Position numbers and translations under genes: made by a program. The notes beneath the pieces are model-generated. The model saw only the letters and a list, made by a program, of their open reading frames with translations, made no database searches and had not been told where the DNA came from. Positions 36,752-48,465 of a stretch of 64,000 bases of DNA are shown here, piece after piece. How positions within the stretch are numbered: the stretch's first letter is position 1; each line of letters begins with the position of its first letter. The DNA lies in contig NC_134510.1 in assembly GCF_027942865.1 (NCBI RefSeq), positions 21,941,209-22,005,208 on the forward strand, read 5' to 3'. This stretch comes from Odontesthes bonariensis. Its lineage: Eukaryota > Chordata > Actinopteri > Atheriniformes > Atherinopsidae.

Positions 36752-37003
36752 TACAAAGGGCTAAAATGGCCGTTTTCATTTGGAAAGTGAAACCAGGAAC
36801 TCGCTCCGTGGAGCGTAGACAACAAAGCTGTGGAGCCAGATAAAGGCCACAAAATCGCAATAATTGACTGTTGTAGCTGAGGAAGAAGCCTCCTGTGTTT
36901 TCATCAATCTAGGTTTTTTGAGATGATTCCTTTTGACCAGTTCACTTTCCTAACATGGGCTGTGTTCCCCTCTTGACAAACATCCACAATTCATAGTAGT
37001 CTT

Positions 37004-37076
37004 TGCTGAAAGCTGGGATTGAACCAGCAACCTTCAAATCTTAAGTCTGACGCTCTACCAACTGAGCTATTTTGGC
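37004..37076 (-). tRNA. tRNA-Phe-bodied copy 10 with UAA anticodon, class G
   Basis: Identical in body to copy 7, 976 bp away (three units). Confidence 0.65.
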
Positions 37077-37328
37077 TACAAAGGGTTAAAATGGCCGTTT
37101 TCATTTGGAAAGTAAAACCAGGAACTTGCTCCGTGGAGCGTAGACGACAAAGCTGTGGAGCCAGATAAAGGCCAGAAAATCGCAATAATTGACTGTTGTA
37201 GCTGAGGAAGAAGCCTCCTGTGTTTTCATTAATCTAGGTTTTTTGAGATGATTCCTTTTGACCAGTTCACTTTCCTAACATTGGCTGTGTTTCCCTCTTG
37301 ACAAACATCCACAATTCATAGTAGTCTT

Positions 37329-37349
37329 TGCCGAAACACGGGATTGACA

Positions 37350-37394
<45 letters not shown>

Positions 37395-37400
37395 TTGGGC
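37329..37400 (-). tRNA. tRNA-Phe-like (GAA) copy 11, class A
   Basis: 5' end GCCCAAA; T arm CCTTG/CCGTG with a 6-nt loop. Confidence 0.45.
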
Positions 37401-37649
37401 TACAAAGGGCTAAAATGGCAGCTTTCATTTGGAAAGTAAAACCAGGAACTCGCTCCGTGGAGCGTAGACGACAAAGCTGTGGAGCCAGATAAAGGCCAGA
37501 AAATCGCAATAATTGACTGTTGTAGCTGAGGAAGAAGCCTCCCGTGTTTTCATTAATCTTGGTTTTTTGAGATGATTCCTTTTGAACAATTCACTTTACT
37601 AACATGGACTGTGTTTCCCTCTTGACAAACATCCACAATTCATAGTCTT

Positions 37650-37682
37650 TGCCGAAACCCAGGATTGAACGAGGGACCTTCT

Positions 37683-37714
<32 letters not shown>

Positions 37715-37722
37715 TTTTCGGC
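37650..37722 (-). tRNA. tRNA-Phe-like (GAA) copy 12, class B
   Basis: Seven units from copy 5 and the same short 3' flank. Confidence 0.5.
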
Positions 37723-37974
37723 TACAAAGGGCTAAAATGGCCGTTTTCATTTGGAAAGTGAAACCAGGAACTCGCACCGTGGAGCGTAGACGACAAAGCT
37801 GGGGAGCCAGATAAAGGCCACAAAATCGCAATAATTGACTGTTGTAGCTGAGGAAGAAGCCTCCTGTGTTTTCATTAATCTAGGTTTTTCGAGATGATTC
37901 CTTTTTGCCAGTTCAATTTCCTAACATGGTTTGTGTTTCCCTCTAGACAAACATCCACAATTCATAGTAGTCTT

Positions 37975-38007
37975 TGCCGAAACCCAGGATTGAACGAGGG
38001 ACCTTCT

Positions 38008-38039
<32 letters not shown>

Positions 38040-38047
38040 TTTTCGGC
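37975..38047 (-). tRNA. tRNA-Phe-like (GAA) copy 13, class B
   Basis: Lies 2,272 bp from copy 6 in an otherwise matching unit. Confidence 0.5.
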
Positions 38048-38299
38048 TACAAAGGGCTAAAATGGCCGTTTTCATTTGGAAAGTGAAACCAGGAACTCGC
38101 TCCGTGGAGCGTAGACAACAAAGCTGTGGAGCCAGATAAAGGCCACAAAATCGCAATAATTGACTGTTGTAGCTGAGGAAGAAGCCTCCTGTGTTTTCAT
38201 TGATCTTGGTTTTTTGAGATGATTCCTTTTGACCAGTTCACTTTCCTAACATGGGCTGTGTTCCCCTCTTGACAAACATCCACAATTCATAGTAGTCTT

Positions 38300-38372
38300 T
38301 GCTGAAAGCTGGGATTGCACCAGCAACCTTCAAATCTTAAGTCTGACGCTCTACCAACTGAGCTATTTTGGC
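38300..38372 (-). tRNA. tRNA-Phe-bodied copy 14 with UAA anticodon, class G
   Basis: Like copies 7 and 10 but with a B-box change (GGTGCAATCC). Confidence 0.6.
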
Positions 38373-38624
38373 TACAAAGGGTTAAAATGGCCGTTTTCAT
38401 TTGGAAAGTAAAACCAGGAACTTGCTCCGTGGAGCGTAGACGACAAAGCTGTGGAGCCAGATAAAGGCCAGAAAATCGCAATAATTGACTGTTGTAGCTG
38501 AGGAAGAAGCCTCCTGTGTTTTCATTGATCTTGGTTTTTTGAGATGATTCCTTTTGACCAGTTCACTTTCCTAACATTGGCTGTGTTTCCCTCTTGACAA
38601 ACATCCACAATTCATAGTAGTCTT

Positions 38625-38645
38625 TGCCGAAACACGGGATTGACA

Positions 38646-38690
<45 letters not shown>

Positions 38691-38696
38691 TTGGGC
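38625..38696 (-). tRNA. tRNA-Phe-like (GAA) copy 15, class A
   Basis: 5' end GCCCAAA. Confidence 0.45.
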
Positions 38697-38951
38697 TACA
38701 AAGGGCTAAAATGGCAGCTTTCATTTGGAAAGTAAAACCAGGAACTCGCTCCGTGGAGTGTAGACGACAAAGCTGGGGAGCCAGATAAAGGCCACAAAAA
38801 AAATGCAATAATTGACTGTTGTAGCTGAGGAAGAAGCCTCCTGTGTTTTCATTAATCTAGGTTTTTTGAGATGATTCCTTTTGACTAGTACACTTTCCTA
38901 ACATTGGCTGTGTTTCCCTCTTGACAAACATCCACAATTCATAGTAGTCTT

Positions 38952-38972
38952 TGCCGAAACACGGGATTGACA

Positions 38973-39017
<45 letters not shown>

Positions 39018-39023
39018 TTTGGC
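38952..39023 (-). tRNA. tRNA-Phe-like (GAA) copy 16, class A
   Basis: 5' end GCCAAAA. Confidence 0.45.
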
Positions 39024-39275
39024 TACAAAGGGTTAAAATGGCCGTTTTCATTTGGAAAGTAAAACCAGGAACTCGCTCCGTGGAGCGTAGACGACAAACC
39101 TGTGGAGCCAGATAAAGGCCACAAAATCGCAATAATTGACTGTTGTAGCTGAGGAAGAAGCCTCCTGTGTTTTCATTAATCTAGGTTTTTTGAGATGATT
39201 CCTTTTGACTAGTTCACTTTCCTAACATTGGCTGTGTTTCCCTCTTGACAAACATCCACAATTCATAGTAGTCTT

Positions 39276-39308
39276 TGCTGAAACCTAGGATTGAACCAGG
39301 GCCCTTCT

Positions 39309-39342
<34 letters not shown>

Positions 39343-39348
39343 TTGGGC
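39276..39348 (-). tRNA. tRNA-Phe-like (GAA) copy 17, class D2
   Basis: T stem CCTGG/CTAGG pairs using one G-U; variable region reads GGGC instead of GGTC. Confidence 0.5.
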
Positions 39349-39604
39349 TACAAAGGGCTAAAATGGCAGTTTTCATTTGGAAAGTAAAACCAGGAACTCG
39401 CTCCGTGGCGTGTAGACGACAAAGCTGGGGAGCCAGATAAAGGCCACAAAAAAAATGCAATAATTGACTGTTGTAGCTGAGGAAGAAGCCTCCTGTGTTT
39501 TCGTTAATGCAGATTTTTTGGAGTTTATGCCTTTTTACCGGTTCACTTTCCTAACATGGGCTGTTGTTCCCTCTTGACAAACATCCACAATTCATAGTAG
39601 TCTT

Positions 39605-39677
39605 TGCCGAAACACGGGATTGAACCAGGGACCTTCAGATCTTCAGTCTGATGCTCTCCCAACTGAGCTTTTTCGGC
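39605..39677 (-). tRNA. tRNA-Phe-like (GAA) copy 18, class E
   Basis: Acceptor and anticodon arms pair fully; T stem CCTGG/CCGTG has one mismatch. Among the best-preserved copies. Confidence 0.65.
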
Positions 39678-39929
39678 TACAAAGGGCTAAAATGGCCGTT
39701 TTCATTTGGAAAGTGAAACCAGGAACTCGCTCCGTGGAGCGTACACAACAAAGCTGTGGAGCCAGAAAAAGGCCACAAAATCGTAATAATTGACTGTTGT
39801 AGCTGAGGAAGAAGCCTCCTGTGTTTTCATTAATCTAGTTTTTTTGAGATGATTCCTTTTGACCAGTTCACTTTCCTAACATGGGCTGTGTTTCCCTCTT
39901 GACAAACATCCACAATTCATAGTAGTCTT

Positions 39930-40002
39930 TGCTGAAACCTGGGATTGAACCAGGGACCTTCAGATCTTCAGTCTGATGCTCTCCCAACTGAGCTATTTGG
40001 GC
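39930..40002 (-). tRNA. tRNA-Phe-like (GAA) copy 19, class D1
   Basis: D, anticodon and T arms all pair; only the acceptor (GCCCAAA/TTTCAGC) is mismatched at two positions. Confidence 0.65.
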
Positions 40003-40257
40003 TACAAAGGGCTAAAATGGCAGCTTTCATTTGGAAAGTAAAACCAGGAACTCGCTCCGTGGAGTGTAGACGACAAAGCTGGGGAGCCAGATAAAGGCCA
40101 CAAAAAAAATGCAATAATTGACTGTTGTAGCTGAGGAAGAAGCCTCCTGTGTTTTCATTAATCTAGGTTTTTTGAGATGATTCCTTTTTACCAGTTCACT
40201 TTCCTAACATGGTTTGTGTTTCCCTCTTGACAAACATCCACAATTCATAGTAGTCTT

Positions 40258-40278
40258 TGCCGAAACACGGGATTGACA

Positions 40279-40323
<45 letters not shown>

Positions 40324-40329
40324 TTTGGC
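40258..40329 (-). tRNA. tRNA-Phe-like (GAA) copy 20, class A
   Basis: 5' end GCCAAAA. Confidence 0.45.
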
Positions 40330-40581
40330 TACAAAGGGTTAAAATGGCCGTTTTCATTTGGAAAGTAAAACCAGGAACTCGCTCCGTGGAGCGTAGACGA
40401 CAAACCTGTGGAGCCAGATAAAGGCCACAAAATCGCAATAATTGACTGTTGTAGCTGAGGAAGAAGCCTCCTGTGTTTTCATTAATCTAGGTTTTTTGAG
40501 ATGATTCCTTTTGACTAGTTCACTTTCCTAACATTGGCTGTGTTTCCCTCTTGACAAACATCCACAATTCATAGTAGTCTT

Positions 40582-40602
40582 TGCCGAAACACGGGATTGA
40601 CA

Positions 40603-40647
<45 letters not shown>

Positions 40648-40653
40648 TTGGGC
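40582..40653 (-). tRNA. tRNA-Phe-like (GAA) copy 21, class A
   Basis: 5' end GCCCAAA; last copy before higher-order block 1. Confidence 0.45.
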
Positions 40654-40907
40654 TACAAAGGGCTAAAATGGCCGTTTTCATTTGGAAAGTAAAACCAGGA
40701 ACTCGCTCCGTGGAGCGTAGACGACAAACCTGTGGAGCCAGAAAAAGGCCACAAAAAAATGCAATAATTGACTGTTGTAGCTGAGGAAGAAGCCTCCTGT
40801 GTTTTCATTAATCTAGGTTTTTTGAGATGATTCCTTTTGACCAGTTCACTTTCCTAACATGGGCTGTGTTTCCCTCTTGACAAACATCCACAATTCATAG
40901 TAGTCTT

Positions 40908-40980
40908 TGCTGAAACCTGGGATTGAACCAGGGACCTTCTGATCTTCAGTCTGACGCTCTCCCAAATGAGCTATTTGGGC
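40908..40980 (-). tRNA. tRNA-Phe-like (GAA) copy 22, class D2
   Basis: D loop changed to CATTTGGG. Opens block 1; counterparts are copies 37 and 52. Confidence 0.5.
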
Positions 40981-41236
40981 TAAAAAGGGCTAAAATGGCA
41001 GTTTTCATTTGGAAAGTAAAACCAGGAACTCGCTCCATGGAGTGTAGACGACAAAGCTGGGGAGCCAGATAAAGGCCACAAAAAAAATGCAATAATTGAC
41101 TGTTGTAGCTGAGGAAGAAGCCTCCTGTGTTTTCGTTAATGCAGATTTTTTGGAGTTTATGCCTTTTTACCGGTTCACTTTCCTAACATGGGCTGTTGTT
41201 CCCTCTTGACAAACATCCACAAATCATAGTAGTCTT

Positions 41237-41309
41237 TGCTGAAACCTTGGATTGAACCAGGGACCTTCAGATCTTCAGTCTGATGCTCTCCCAACTGAGC
41301 TATTTGGGC
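41237..41309 (-). tRNA. tRNA-Phe-like (GAA) copy 23, class D3
   Basis: Counterparts: copies 38, 53 and 71. Confidence 0.55.
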
Positions 41310-41561
41310 TACAAAGGGCTAAAATGGCAGTTTTCATTTGGAAAGTAAAACCAGGAACTCGCTCCGTGGAGCGTAGACGACAAACCTGTGGAGCCAGATA
41401 AAGGCCACAAAATCGCAATAATTGACTGTTGTAGCTGAGGAAGAAGCCTCCTGTGTTTTCATTAATCTAGGTTTTTTGAGATGATTCCTTTTGACTAGTT
41501 CACTTTCCTAACATTGGCTGTGTTTCCCTCTTGACAAACATCCACAATTCATAGTAGTCTT

Positions 41562-41582
41562 TGCCGAAACACGGGATTGACA

Positions 41583-41627
<45 letters not shown>

Positions 41628-41633
41628 TTTGGC
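41562..41633 (-). tRNA. tRNA-Phe-like (GAA) copy 24, class A
   Basis: 5' end GCCAAAA; counterparts 39, 54 and 72. Confidence 0.45.
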
Positions 41634-41885
41634 TACAAAGGGTTAAAATGGCCGTTTTCATTTGGAATGTAAAACCAGGAGCTCGCTCCGTGGAGCGTAG
41701 ACGACAAACCTGTGGAGCCAGATAAAGGCCACAAAATCGCAATAATTGACTGTTGTAGCTGAGGAAGAAGCCTCCTGTGTTTTCATTAATCTAGGTTTTT
41801 TGAGATGATTCCTTTTGACCAGTTCACTTTCCTAACATGGGCTGTGTTTCCCTCTTGACAAACATCCACAATTCATAGTAGTCTT

Positions 41886-41958
41886 TGCTGAAAGCTGGGA
41901 TTGAACCAGCAACCTTCAAATCTTAAGTCTGACGCTCTACCAACTGAGCTATTTTGGC
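41886..41958 (-). tRNA. tRNA-Phe-bodied copy 25 with UAA anticodon, class G
   Basis: Same body as copy 7, now embedded in higher-order block 1; counterparts 40, 55 and 73. Confidence 0.65.
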
Positions 41959-42211
41959 TACAAAGGGTTAAAATGGCCGTTTTCATTTGGAAAGTAAAAC
42001 CAGGAACTCGCTCCGTGGAGCGTAGACGACAAACCTGTGGAGCCAGATAAAGGCCACAAAATCTTAATAATTGACTGTTGTAGCTGAGGAAGAAGCCTCC
42101 TGTGTTATCGTTAATGCAGATTTTTTGGAGTTTATGCCTTTTTACCGGTTCAATTTCCTAACATGGTTTGTGTTTCCCTCTAGACAAACATCCACAATTC
42201 ATAGTAGTCTT

Positions 42212-42244
42212 TGCCGAAACCCAGGATTGAACGAGGGACCTTCT

Positions 42245-42276
<32 letters not shown>

Positions 42277-42284
42277 TTTTCGGC
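42212..42284 (-). tRNA. tRNA-Phe-like (GAA) copy 26, class B
   Basis: Counterparts 41, 56 and 74. Confidence 0.5.
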
Positions 42285-42536
42285 TACAAAGGGCTAAAAT
42301 GGCAGCTTTCATTTTGAAACTAAAACCAGGAACTCGCTCCGTGGAGCGTAGACGACAAACCTGTGGAGCCAGATAAAGGCCAGAAAATCGCAATAATTGA
42401 CTGTTGTAGCTGAGGAAGAAGCCTCCTGTGTTTTCATTAATCTTGGTTTTTTGAGATGATTCCTTTTGACCAGTTCACTTTACTAACATGGACTGTGTTT
42501 CCCTCTTGACAAACATCCACAATTCATAGTAGTCTT

Positions 42537-42569
42537 TGCTGAAACCTGGGATTGAACCAGGGACCTTCT

Positions 42570-42603
<34 letters not shown>

Positions 42604-42609
42604 TTGGGC
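42537..42609 (-). tRNA. tRNA-Phe-like (GAA) copy 27, class D2
   Basis: Perfect T arm; counterparts 42, 57 and 75. Confidence 0.55.
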
Positions 42610-42860
42610 TACAAAGGGCTAAAATGGCCGTTTTCATTTGGAAAGTGAAACCAGGAACTCGCTCAGTGGAGTGTAGACGACAAAGCTGTAGAGCCAGAAA
42701 AAGGCCACAAAAAAATGCAATAATTGACTGTTGTAGCTGAGGAAGAAGCCTCCTGTGTTTTCATTAATCTAGTTTATTTGAGATGATTCCTTTTGACCAG
42801 TTCACTGTCCTAACATGGGCTTTGTTTCCCTCTTGACAAACATCCACAATTCATAGTCTT

Positions 42861-42893
42861 TGCCGAAACCCAGGATTGAACGAGGGACCTTCT

Positions 42894-42927
<34 letters not shown>

Positions 42928-42933
42928 TTGGGC
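42861..42933 (-). tRNA. tRNA-Phe-like (GAA) copy 28, class C
   Basis: GCCCAAA/TTTCGGC acceptor with one mismatch; short 3' flank. Counterparts 43, 58 and 76. Confidence 0.5.
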
Positions 42934-43185
42934 TACAAAGGGCTAAAATGGCAGTTTTCATTTGGAAAGTAAAACCAGGAACTCGCTCCGTGGAGTGTAG
43001 ACGACAAAGCTGGGGAGCCAGATAAAGGCCACAAAATCGCAATAATTGACTGTTGTAGCTGAGGAAGAAGCCTCCTGTGTTTTCATCAATCTTGGTTTTT
43101 TGAGATGATTCCTTTTGAACAATTCACTTCCCTAACATGGGCTGTTGTTCCCTCTTGACAAACATCCACAATTCATAGTAGTCTT

Positions 43186-43258
43186 TGCCGAAACACAGGA
43201 TTGAACCAGGGACCTTCAGATCTTCAGCCTGACGCTCTCCCAACTGAGCTACTTGGGC
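43186..43258 (-). tRNA. tRNA-Phe-like (GAA) copy 29, class F
   Basis: GCCCAAG 5' end; anticodon stem TCAGG/TCTGA pairs with a G-U. Counterparts 44, 64 and 82. Confidence 0.55.
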
Positions 43259-43510
43259 TACAAAAGGCTAAAATGGCAGCTTTCATTTGGAAAGTAAAAC
43301 CAGGAACTCGCTCCGTGGAGTGTAGACGACAAAGCTGGGGAGCCAGATAAAGGCCACAAAATCGCAATAATTGACTGTTGTAGCTGAGGAAGAAGCCTCC
43401 TGTGTTTTCATCAATCTTGGTTTTTTGAGATGATTCCTTTTGAACAATTCACTTCCCTAACATGGGCTGTTGTTCCCTCTTGACAAACATCCACAATTCA
43501 TAGTAGTCTT

Positions 43511-43543
43511 TGCCGAAACCCAGGATTGAACGAGGGACCTTCT

Positions 43544-43575
<32 letters not shown>

Positions 43576-43583
43576 TTTTCGGC
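43511..43583 (-). tRNA. tRNA-Phe-like (GAA) copy 30, class B
   Basis: Counterparts 45, 59 and 77. Confidence 0.5.
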
Positions 43584-43835
43584 TACAAAGGGCTAAAATG
43601 GCAGCTTTCATTTTGAAACTAAAACCAGGAACTCGCTCCGTGGAGCGTAGACGACAAAGCTGGGGAGCCAGATAAAGGCCAGAAAATCGCAATAATTGAC
43701 TGTTGTAGCTGAGGAAGAAGCCTCCTGTGTTTTCATTAATCTTGGTTTTTTGAGATGATTCCTTTTGACCAGTTCACTTTACTAACATGGACTGTGTTTC
43801 CCTCTTGACAAACATCCACAATTCATAGTAGTCTT

Positions 43836-43868
43836 TGCTGAAACCTGGGATTGAACCAGGGACCTTCT

Positions 43869-43902
<34 letters not shown>

Positions 43903-43908
43903 TTGGGC
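43836..43908 (-). tRNA. tRNA-Phe-like (GAA) copy 31, class D2
   Basis: 5' flank reads TTTTTAGCCC instead of TTTGTAGCCC; counterparts 46, 60 and 78. Confidence 0.55.
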
Positions 43909-44164
43909 TAAAAAGGGCTAAAATGGCCGTTTTCATTTGGAAAGTAAAACCAGGAACTCGCTCCATGGAGTGTAGACGACAAAGCTGGGGAGCCAGATAA
44001 AGGCCACAAAAAAAATGCAATAATTGACTGTTGTAGCTGAGGAAGAAGCCTCCTGTGTTTTCGTTAATGCAGATTTTTTGGAGTTTATGCCTTTTTACCG
44101 GTTCACTTTCCTAACATGGGCTGTTGTTCCCTCTTGACAAACATCCACAAATCATAGTAGTCTT

Positions 44165-44197
44165 TGCTGAAACCTTGGATTGAACGAGGGACCTTCT

Positions 44198-44231
<34 letters not shown>

Positions 44232-44237
44232 TTGGGC
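44165..44237 (-). tRNA. tRNA-Phe-like (GAA) copy 32, class C with TTTCAGC 3' end
   Basis: T arm CCTCG/CAAGG; looks like a D3/C hybrid. Counterparts 47, 61 and 79. Confidence 0.45.
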
Positions 44238-44489
44238 TACAAAGGGCTAAAATGGCAGCTTTCATTTTGAAACTAAAACCAGGAACTCGCTCCGTGGAGC
44301 GTAGACGACAAACCTGTGGAGCCAGATAAAGGCCAGAAAATCGCAATAATTGACTGTTGTAGCTGAGGAAGAAGCCTCCTGTGTTTTCATTAATCTAGTT
44401 TTTTTGAGATGATTCCTTTTGACCAGTTCACTTTCCTAACATGGGCTGTGTTTCCCTCTTGACAAACATCCACAATTCATAGTAGTCTT

Positions 44490-44562
44490 TGCTGAAACCT
44501 GGGATTGAACCAGGGACCTTCAGATCTTCAGTCTGATGCTCTCCCAACTGAGCTATTTGGGC
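44490..44562 (-). tRNA. tRNA-Phe-like (GAA) copy 33, class D1
   Basis: Same body as copy 19; counterpart 48. Confidence 0.65.
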
Positions 44563-44817
44563 TACAAAGGGCTAAAATGGCAGCTTTCATTTGGAAAGTA
44601 AAACCAGGAACTCGCTCCGTGGAGTGTAGACGACAAAGCTGGGGAGCCAGATAAAGGCCACAAAAAAAATGCAATAATTGACTGTTGTAGCTGAGGAAGA
44701 AGCCTCCTGTGTTTTCATTAATCTAGGTTTTTTGAGATGATTCCTTTTTACCAGTTCACTTTCCTAACATGGTTTGTGTTTCCCTCTTGACAAACATCCA
44801 CAATTCATAGTAGTCTT

Positions 44818-44838
44818 TGCCGAAACACGGGATTGACA

Positions 44839-44883
<45 letters not shown>

Positions 44884-44889
44884 TTTGGC
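44818..44889 (-). tRNA. tRNA-Phe-like (GAA) copy 34, class A
   Basis: 5' end GCCAAAA; counterpart 49. Confidence 0.45.
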
Positions 44890-45141
44890 TACAAAGGGTT
44901 AAAATGGCCGTTTTCATTTGGAAAGTAAAACCAGGAACTCGCTCCGTGGAGCGTAGACGACAAACCTGTGGAGCCAGATAAAGGCCACAAAATCGCAATA
45001 ATTGACTGTTGTAGCTGAGGAAGAAGCCTCCTGTGTTTTCATTAATCTAGGTTTTTTGAGATGATTCCTTTTGACTAGTTCACTTTCCTAACATTGGCTG
45101 TGTTTCCCTCTTGACAAACATCCACAATTCATAGTAGTCTT

Positions 45142-45162
45142 TGCCGAAACACGGGATTGACA

Positions 45163-45207
<45 letters not shown>

Positions 45208-45213
45208 TTGGGC
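45142..45213 (-). tRNA. tRNA-Phe-like (GAA) copy 35, class A
   Basis: 5' end GCCCAAA; counterpart 50. Confidence 0.45.
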
Positions 45214-45462
45214 TACAAAGGGCTAAAATGGCCGTTTTCATTTGGAAAGTAAAACCAGGAACTCGCTCCGTGGAGCGTAGACGACAAACCTGTGGAGCCA
45301 GATAAAGGCCACAAAATCGCAATAATTGACTGTTGTAGCTGAGGAAGAAGCCTCCTGTGTTTTCATTAATCTAGGTTTTTTGAGATGATTCCTTTTGACT
45401 AGTTCACTTTCCTAACATTGGCTGTGTTTCCCTCTTGACAAACATCCACAATTCATAGTCTT

Positions 45463-45495
45463 TGCCGAAACCCAGGATTGAACGAGGGACCTTCT

Positions 45496-45529
<34 letters not shown>

Positions 45530-45535
45530 TTTGGC
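45463..45535 (-). tRNA. tRNA-Phe-like (GAA) copy 36, class C
   Basis: 5' end GCCAAAA joined to a class B-like 3' half; last copy of block 1, counterpart 51. Confidence 0.5.
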
Positions 45536-45789
45536 TACAAAGGGTTAAAATGGCCGTTTTCATTTGGAATGTAAAACCAGGAGCTCGCTCCGTGGAGTGT
45601 AGACGACAAAGCTGTAGAGCCAGAAAAAGGCCACAAAAAAATGCAATAATTGACTGTTGTAGCTGAGGAAGAAGCCTCCTGTGTTTTCATTAATCTAGGT
45701 TTTTTGAGATGATTCCTTTTGACCAGTTCACTTTCCTAACATGGGCTGTGTTTCCCTCTTGACAAACATCCACAATTCATAGTAGTCTT

Positions 45790-45862
45790 TGCTGAAACCT
45801 GGGATTGAACCAGGGACCTTCTGATCTTCAGTCTGACGCTCTCCCAAATGAGCTATTTGGGC
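45790..45862 (-). tRNA. tRNA-Phe-like (GAA) copy 37, class D2
   Basis: Block 2 counterpart of copy 22. Confidence 0.5.
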
Positions 45863-46118
45863 TAAAAAGGGCTAAAATGGCAGTTTTCATTTGGAAAGTA
45901 AAACCAGGAACTCGCTCCATGGAGTGTAGACGACAAAGCTGGGGAGCCAGATAAAGGCCACAAAAAAAATGCAATAATTGACTGTTGTAGCTGAGGAAGA
46001 AGCCTCCTGTGTTTTCGTTAATGCAGATTTTTTGGAGTTTATGCCTTTTTACCGGTTCACTTTCCTAACATGGGCTGTTGTTCCCTCTTGACAAACATCC
46101 ACAAATCATAGTAGTCTT

Positions 46119-46191
46119 TGCTGAAACCTTGGATTGAACCAGGGACCTTCAGATCTTCAGTCTGATGCTCTCCCAACTGAGCTATTTGGGC
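46119..46191 (-). tRNA. tRNA-Phe-like (GAA) copy 38, class D3
   Basis: Block 2 counterpart of copy 23. Confidence 0.55.
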
Positions 46192-46443
46192 TACAAAGGG
46201 CTAAAATGGCAGTTTTCATTTGGAAAGTAAAACCAGGAACTCGCTCCGTGGAGCGTAGACGACAAACCTGTGGAGCCAGATAAAGGCCACAAAATCGCAA
46301 TAATTGACTGTTGTAGCTGAGGAAGAAGCCTCCTGTGTTTTCATTAATCTAGGTTTTTTGAGATGATTCCTTTTGACTAGTTCACTTTCCTAACATTAGC
46401 TGTGTTTCCCTCTTGACAAACATCCACAATTCATAGTAGTCTT

Positions 46444-46464
46444 TGCCGAAACACGGGATTGACA

Positions 46465-46509
<45 letters not shown>

Positions 46510-46515
46510 TTTGGC
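46444..46515 (-). tRNA. tRNA-Phe-like (GAA) copy 39, class A
   Basis: Block 2 counterpart of copy 24. Confidence 0.45.
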
Positions 46516-46767
46516 TACAAAGGGTTAAAATGGCCGTTTTCATTTGGAATGTAAAACCAGGAGCTCGCTCCGTGGAGCGTAGACGACAAACCTGTGGAGC
46601 CAGATAAAGGCCACAAAATCGCAATAATTGACTGTTGTAGCTGAGGAAGAAGCCTCCTGTGTTTTCATTAATCTAGGTTTTTTGAGATGATTCCTTTTGA
46701 CCAGTTCACTTTCCTAACATGGGCTGTGTTTCCCTCTTGACAAACATCCACAATTCATAGTAGTCTT

Positions 46768-46840
46768 TGCTGAAAGCTGGGATTGAACCAGCAACCTTCA
46801 AATCTTAAGTCTGACGCTCTACCAACTGAGCTATTTTGGC
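46768..46840 (-). tRNA. tRNA-Phe-bodied copy 40 with UAA anticodon, class G
   Basis: Block 2 counterpart of copy 25, 4,882 bp away. Confidence 0.65.
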
Positions 46841-47093
46841 TACAAAGGGTTAAAATGGCCGTTTTCATTTGGAAAGTAAAACCAGGAACTCGCTCCGTGG
46901 AGCGTAGACGACAAACCTGTGGAGCCAGATAAAGGCCACAAAATCTTAATAATTGACTGTTGTAGCTGAGGAAGAAGCCTCCTGTGTTATCGTTAATGCA
47001 GATTTTTTGGAGTTTATGCCTTTTTACCGGTTCAATTTCCTAACATGGTTTGTGTTTCCCTCTAGACAAACATCCACTATTCATAGTAGTCTT

Positions 47094-47126
47094 TGCCGAA
47101 ACCCAGGATTGAACGAGGGACCTTCT

Positions 47127-47158
<32 letters not shown>

Positions 47159-47166
47159 TTTTCGGC
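47094..47166 (-). tRNA. tRNA-Phe-like (GAA) copy 41, class B
   Basis: Block 2 counterpart of copy 26; one private change in the spacer (CCACTATTC). Confidence 0.5.
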
Positions 47167-47418
47167 TACAAAGGGCTAAAATGGCAGCTTTCATTTTGAA
47201 ACTAAAACCAGGAACTCGCTCCGTGGAGCGTAGACGACAAACCTGTGGAGCCAGATAAAGGCCAGAAAATCGCAATAATTGACTGTTGTAGCTGAGGAAG
47301 AAGCCTCCTGTGTTTTCATTAATCTTGGTTTTTTGAGATGATTCCTTTTGACCAGTTCACTTTACTAACATGGACTGTGTTTCCCTCTTGACAAACATCC
47401 ACAATTCATAGTAGTCTT

Positions 47419-47451
47419 TGCTGAAACCTGGGATTGAACCAGGGACCTTCT

Positions 47452-47485
<34 letters not shown>

Positions 47486-47491
47486 TTGGGC
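47419..47491 (-). tRNA. tRNA-Phe-like (GAA) copy 42, class D2
   Basis: Block 2 counterpart of copy 27. Confidence 0.55.
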
Positions 47492-47742
47492 TACAAAGGG
47501 CTAAAATGGCCGTTTTCATTTGGAAAGTGAAACCAGGAACTCGCTCAGTGGAGTGTAGACGACAAAGCTGTAGAGCCAGAAAAAGGCCACAAAAAAATGC
47601 AATAATTGACTGTTGTAGCTGAGGAAGAAGCCTCCTGTGTTTTCATTAATCTAGTTTATTTGAGATGATTCCTTTTGACCAGTTCACTGTCCTAACATGG
47701 GCTTTGTTTCCCTCTTGACAAACATCCACAATTCATAGTCTT

Positions 47743-47775
47743 TGCCGAAACCCAGGATTGAACGAGGGACCTTCT

Positions 47776-47809
<34 letters not shown>

Positions 47810-47815
47810 TTGGGC
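47743..47815 (-). tRNA. tRNA-Phe-like (GAA) copy 43, class C
   Basis: Block 2 counterpart of copy 28. Confidence 0.5.
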
Positions 47816-48067
47816 TACAAAGGGCTAAAATGGCAGTTTTCATTTGGAAAGTAAAACCAGGAACTCGCTCCGTGGAGTGTAGACGACAAAGCTGGGGAGC
47901 CAGATAAAGGCCACAAAATCGCAATAATTGACTGTTGTAGCTGAGGAAGAAGCCTCCTGTGTTTTCATCAATCTTGGTTTTTTGAGATGATTCCTTTTGA
48001 ACAATTCACTTCCCTAACATGGGCTGTTGTTCCCTCTTGACAAACATCCACAATTCATAGTAGTCTT

Positions 48068-48140
48068 TGCCGAAACACAGGATTGAACCAGGGACCTTCA
48101 GATCTTCAGCCTGACGCTCTCCCAACTGAGCTACTTGGGC
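48068..48140 (-). tRNA. tRNA-Phe-like (GAA) copy 44, class F
   Basis: Block 2 counterpart of copy 29. Confidence 0.55.
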
Positions 48141-48392
48141 TACAAAAGGCTAAAATGGCAGCTTTCATTTGGAAAGTAAAACCAGGAACTCGCTCCGTGG
48201 AGTGTAGACGACAAAGCTGGGGAGCCAGATAAAGGCCACAAAATCGCAATAATTGACTGTTGTAGCTGAGGAAGAAGCCTCCTGTGTTTTCATCAATCTT
48301 GGTTTTTTGAGATGATTCCTTTTGAACAATTCACTTCCCTAACATGGGCTGTTGTTCCCTCTTGACAAACATCCACAATTCATAGTAGTCTT

Positions 48393-48425
48393 TGCCGAAA
48401 CCCAGGATTGAACGAGGGACCTTCT

Positions 48426-48457
<32 letters not shown>

Positions 48458-48465
48458 TTTTCGGC
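48393..48465 (-). tRNA. tRNA-Phe-like (GAA) copy 45, class B
   Basis: Block 2 counterpart of copy 30. Confidence 0.5.

Larger units (their letters stand above)
40737..45618. repeat. higher-order repeat block 1 (15 units, 4,882 bp)
   Basis: Units 22-36. Every class-specific variant recurs exactly 4,882 bp later in block 2. Borders are approximate to within a unit. Confidence 0.85.
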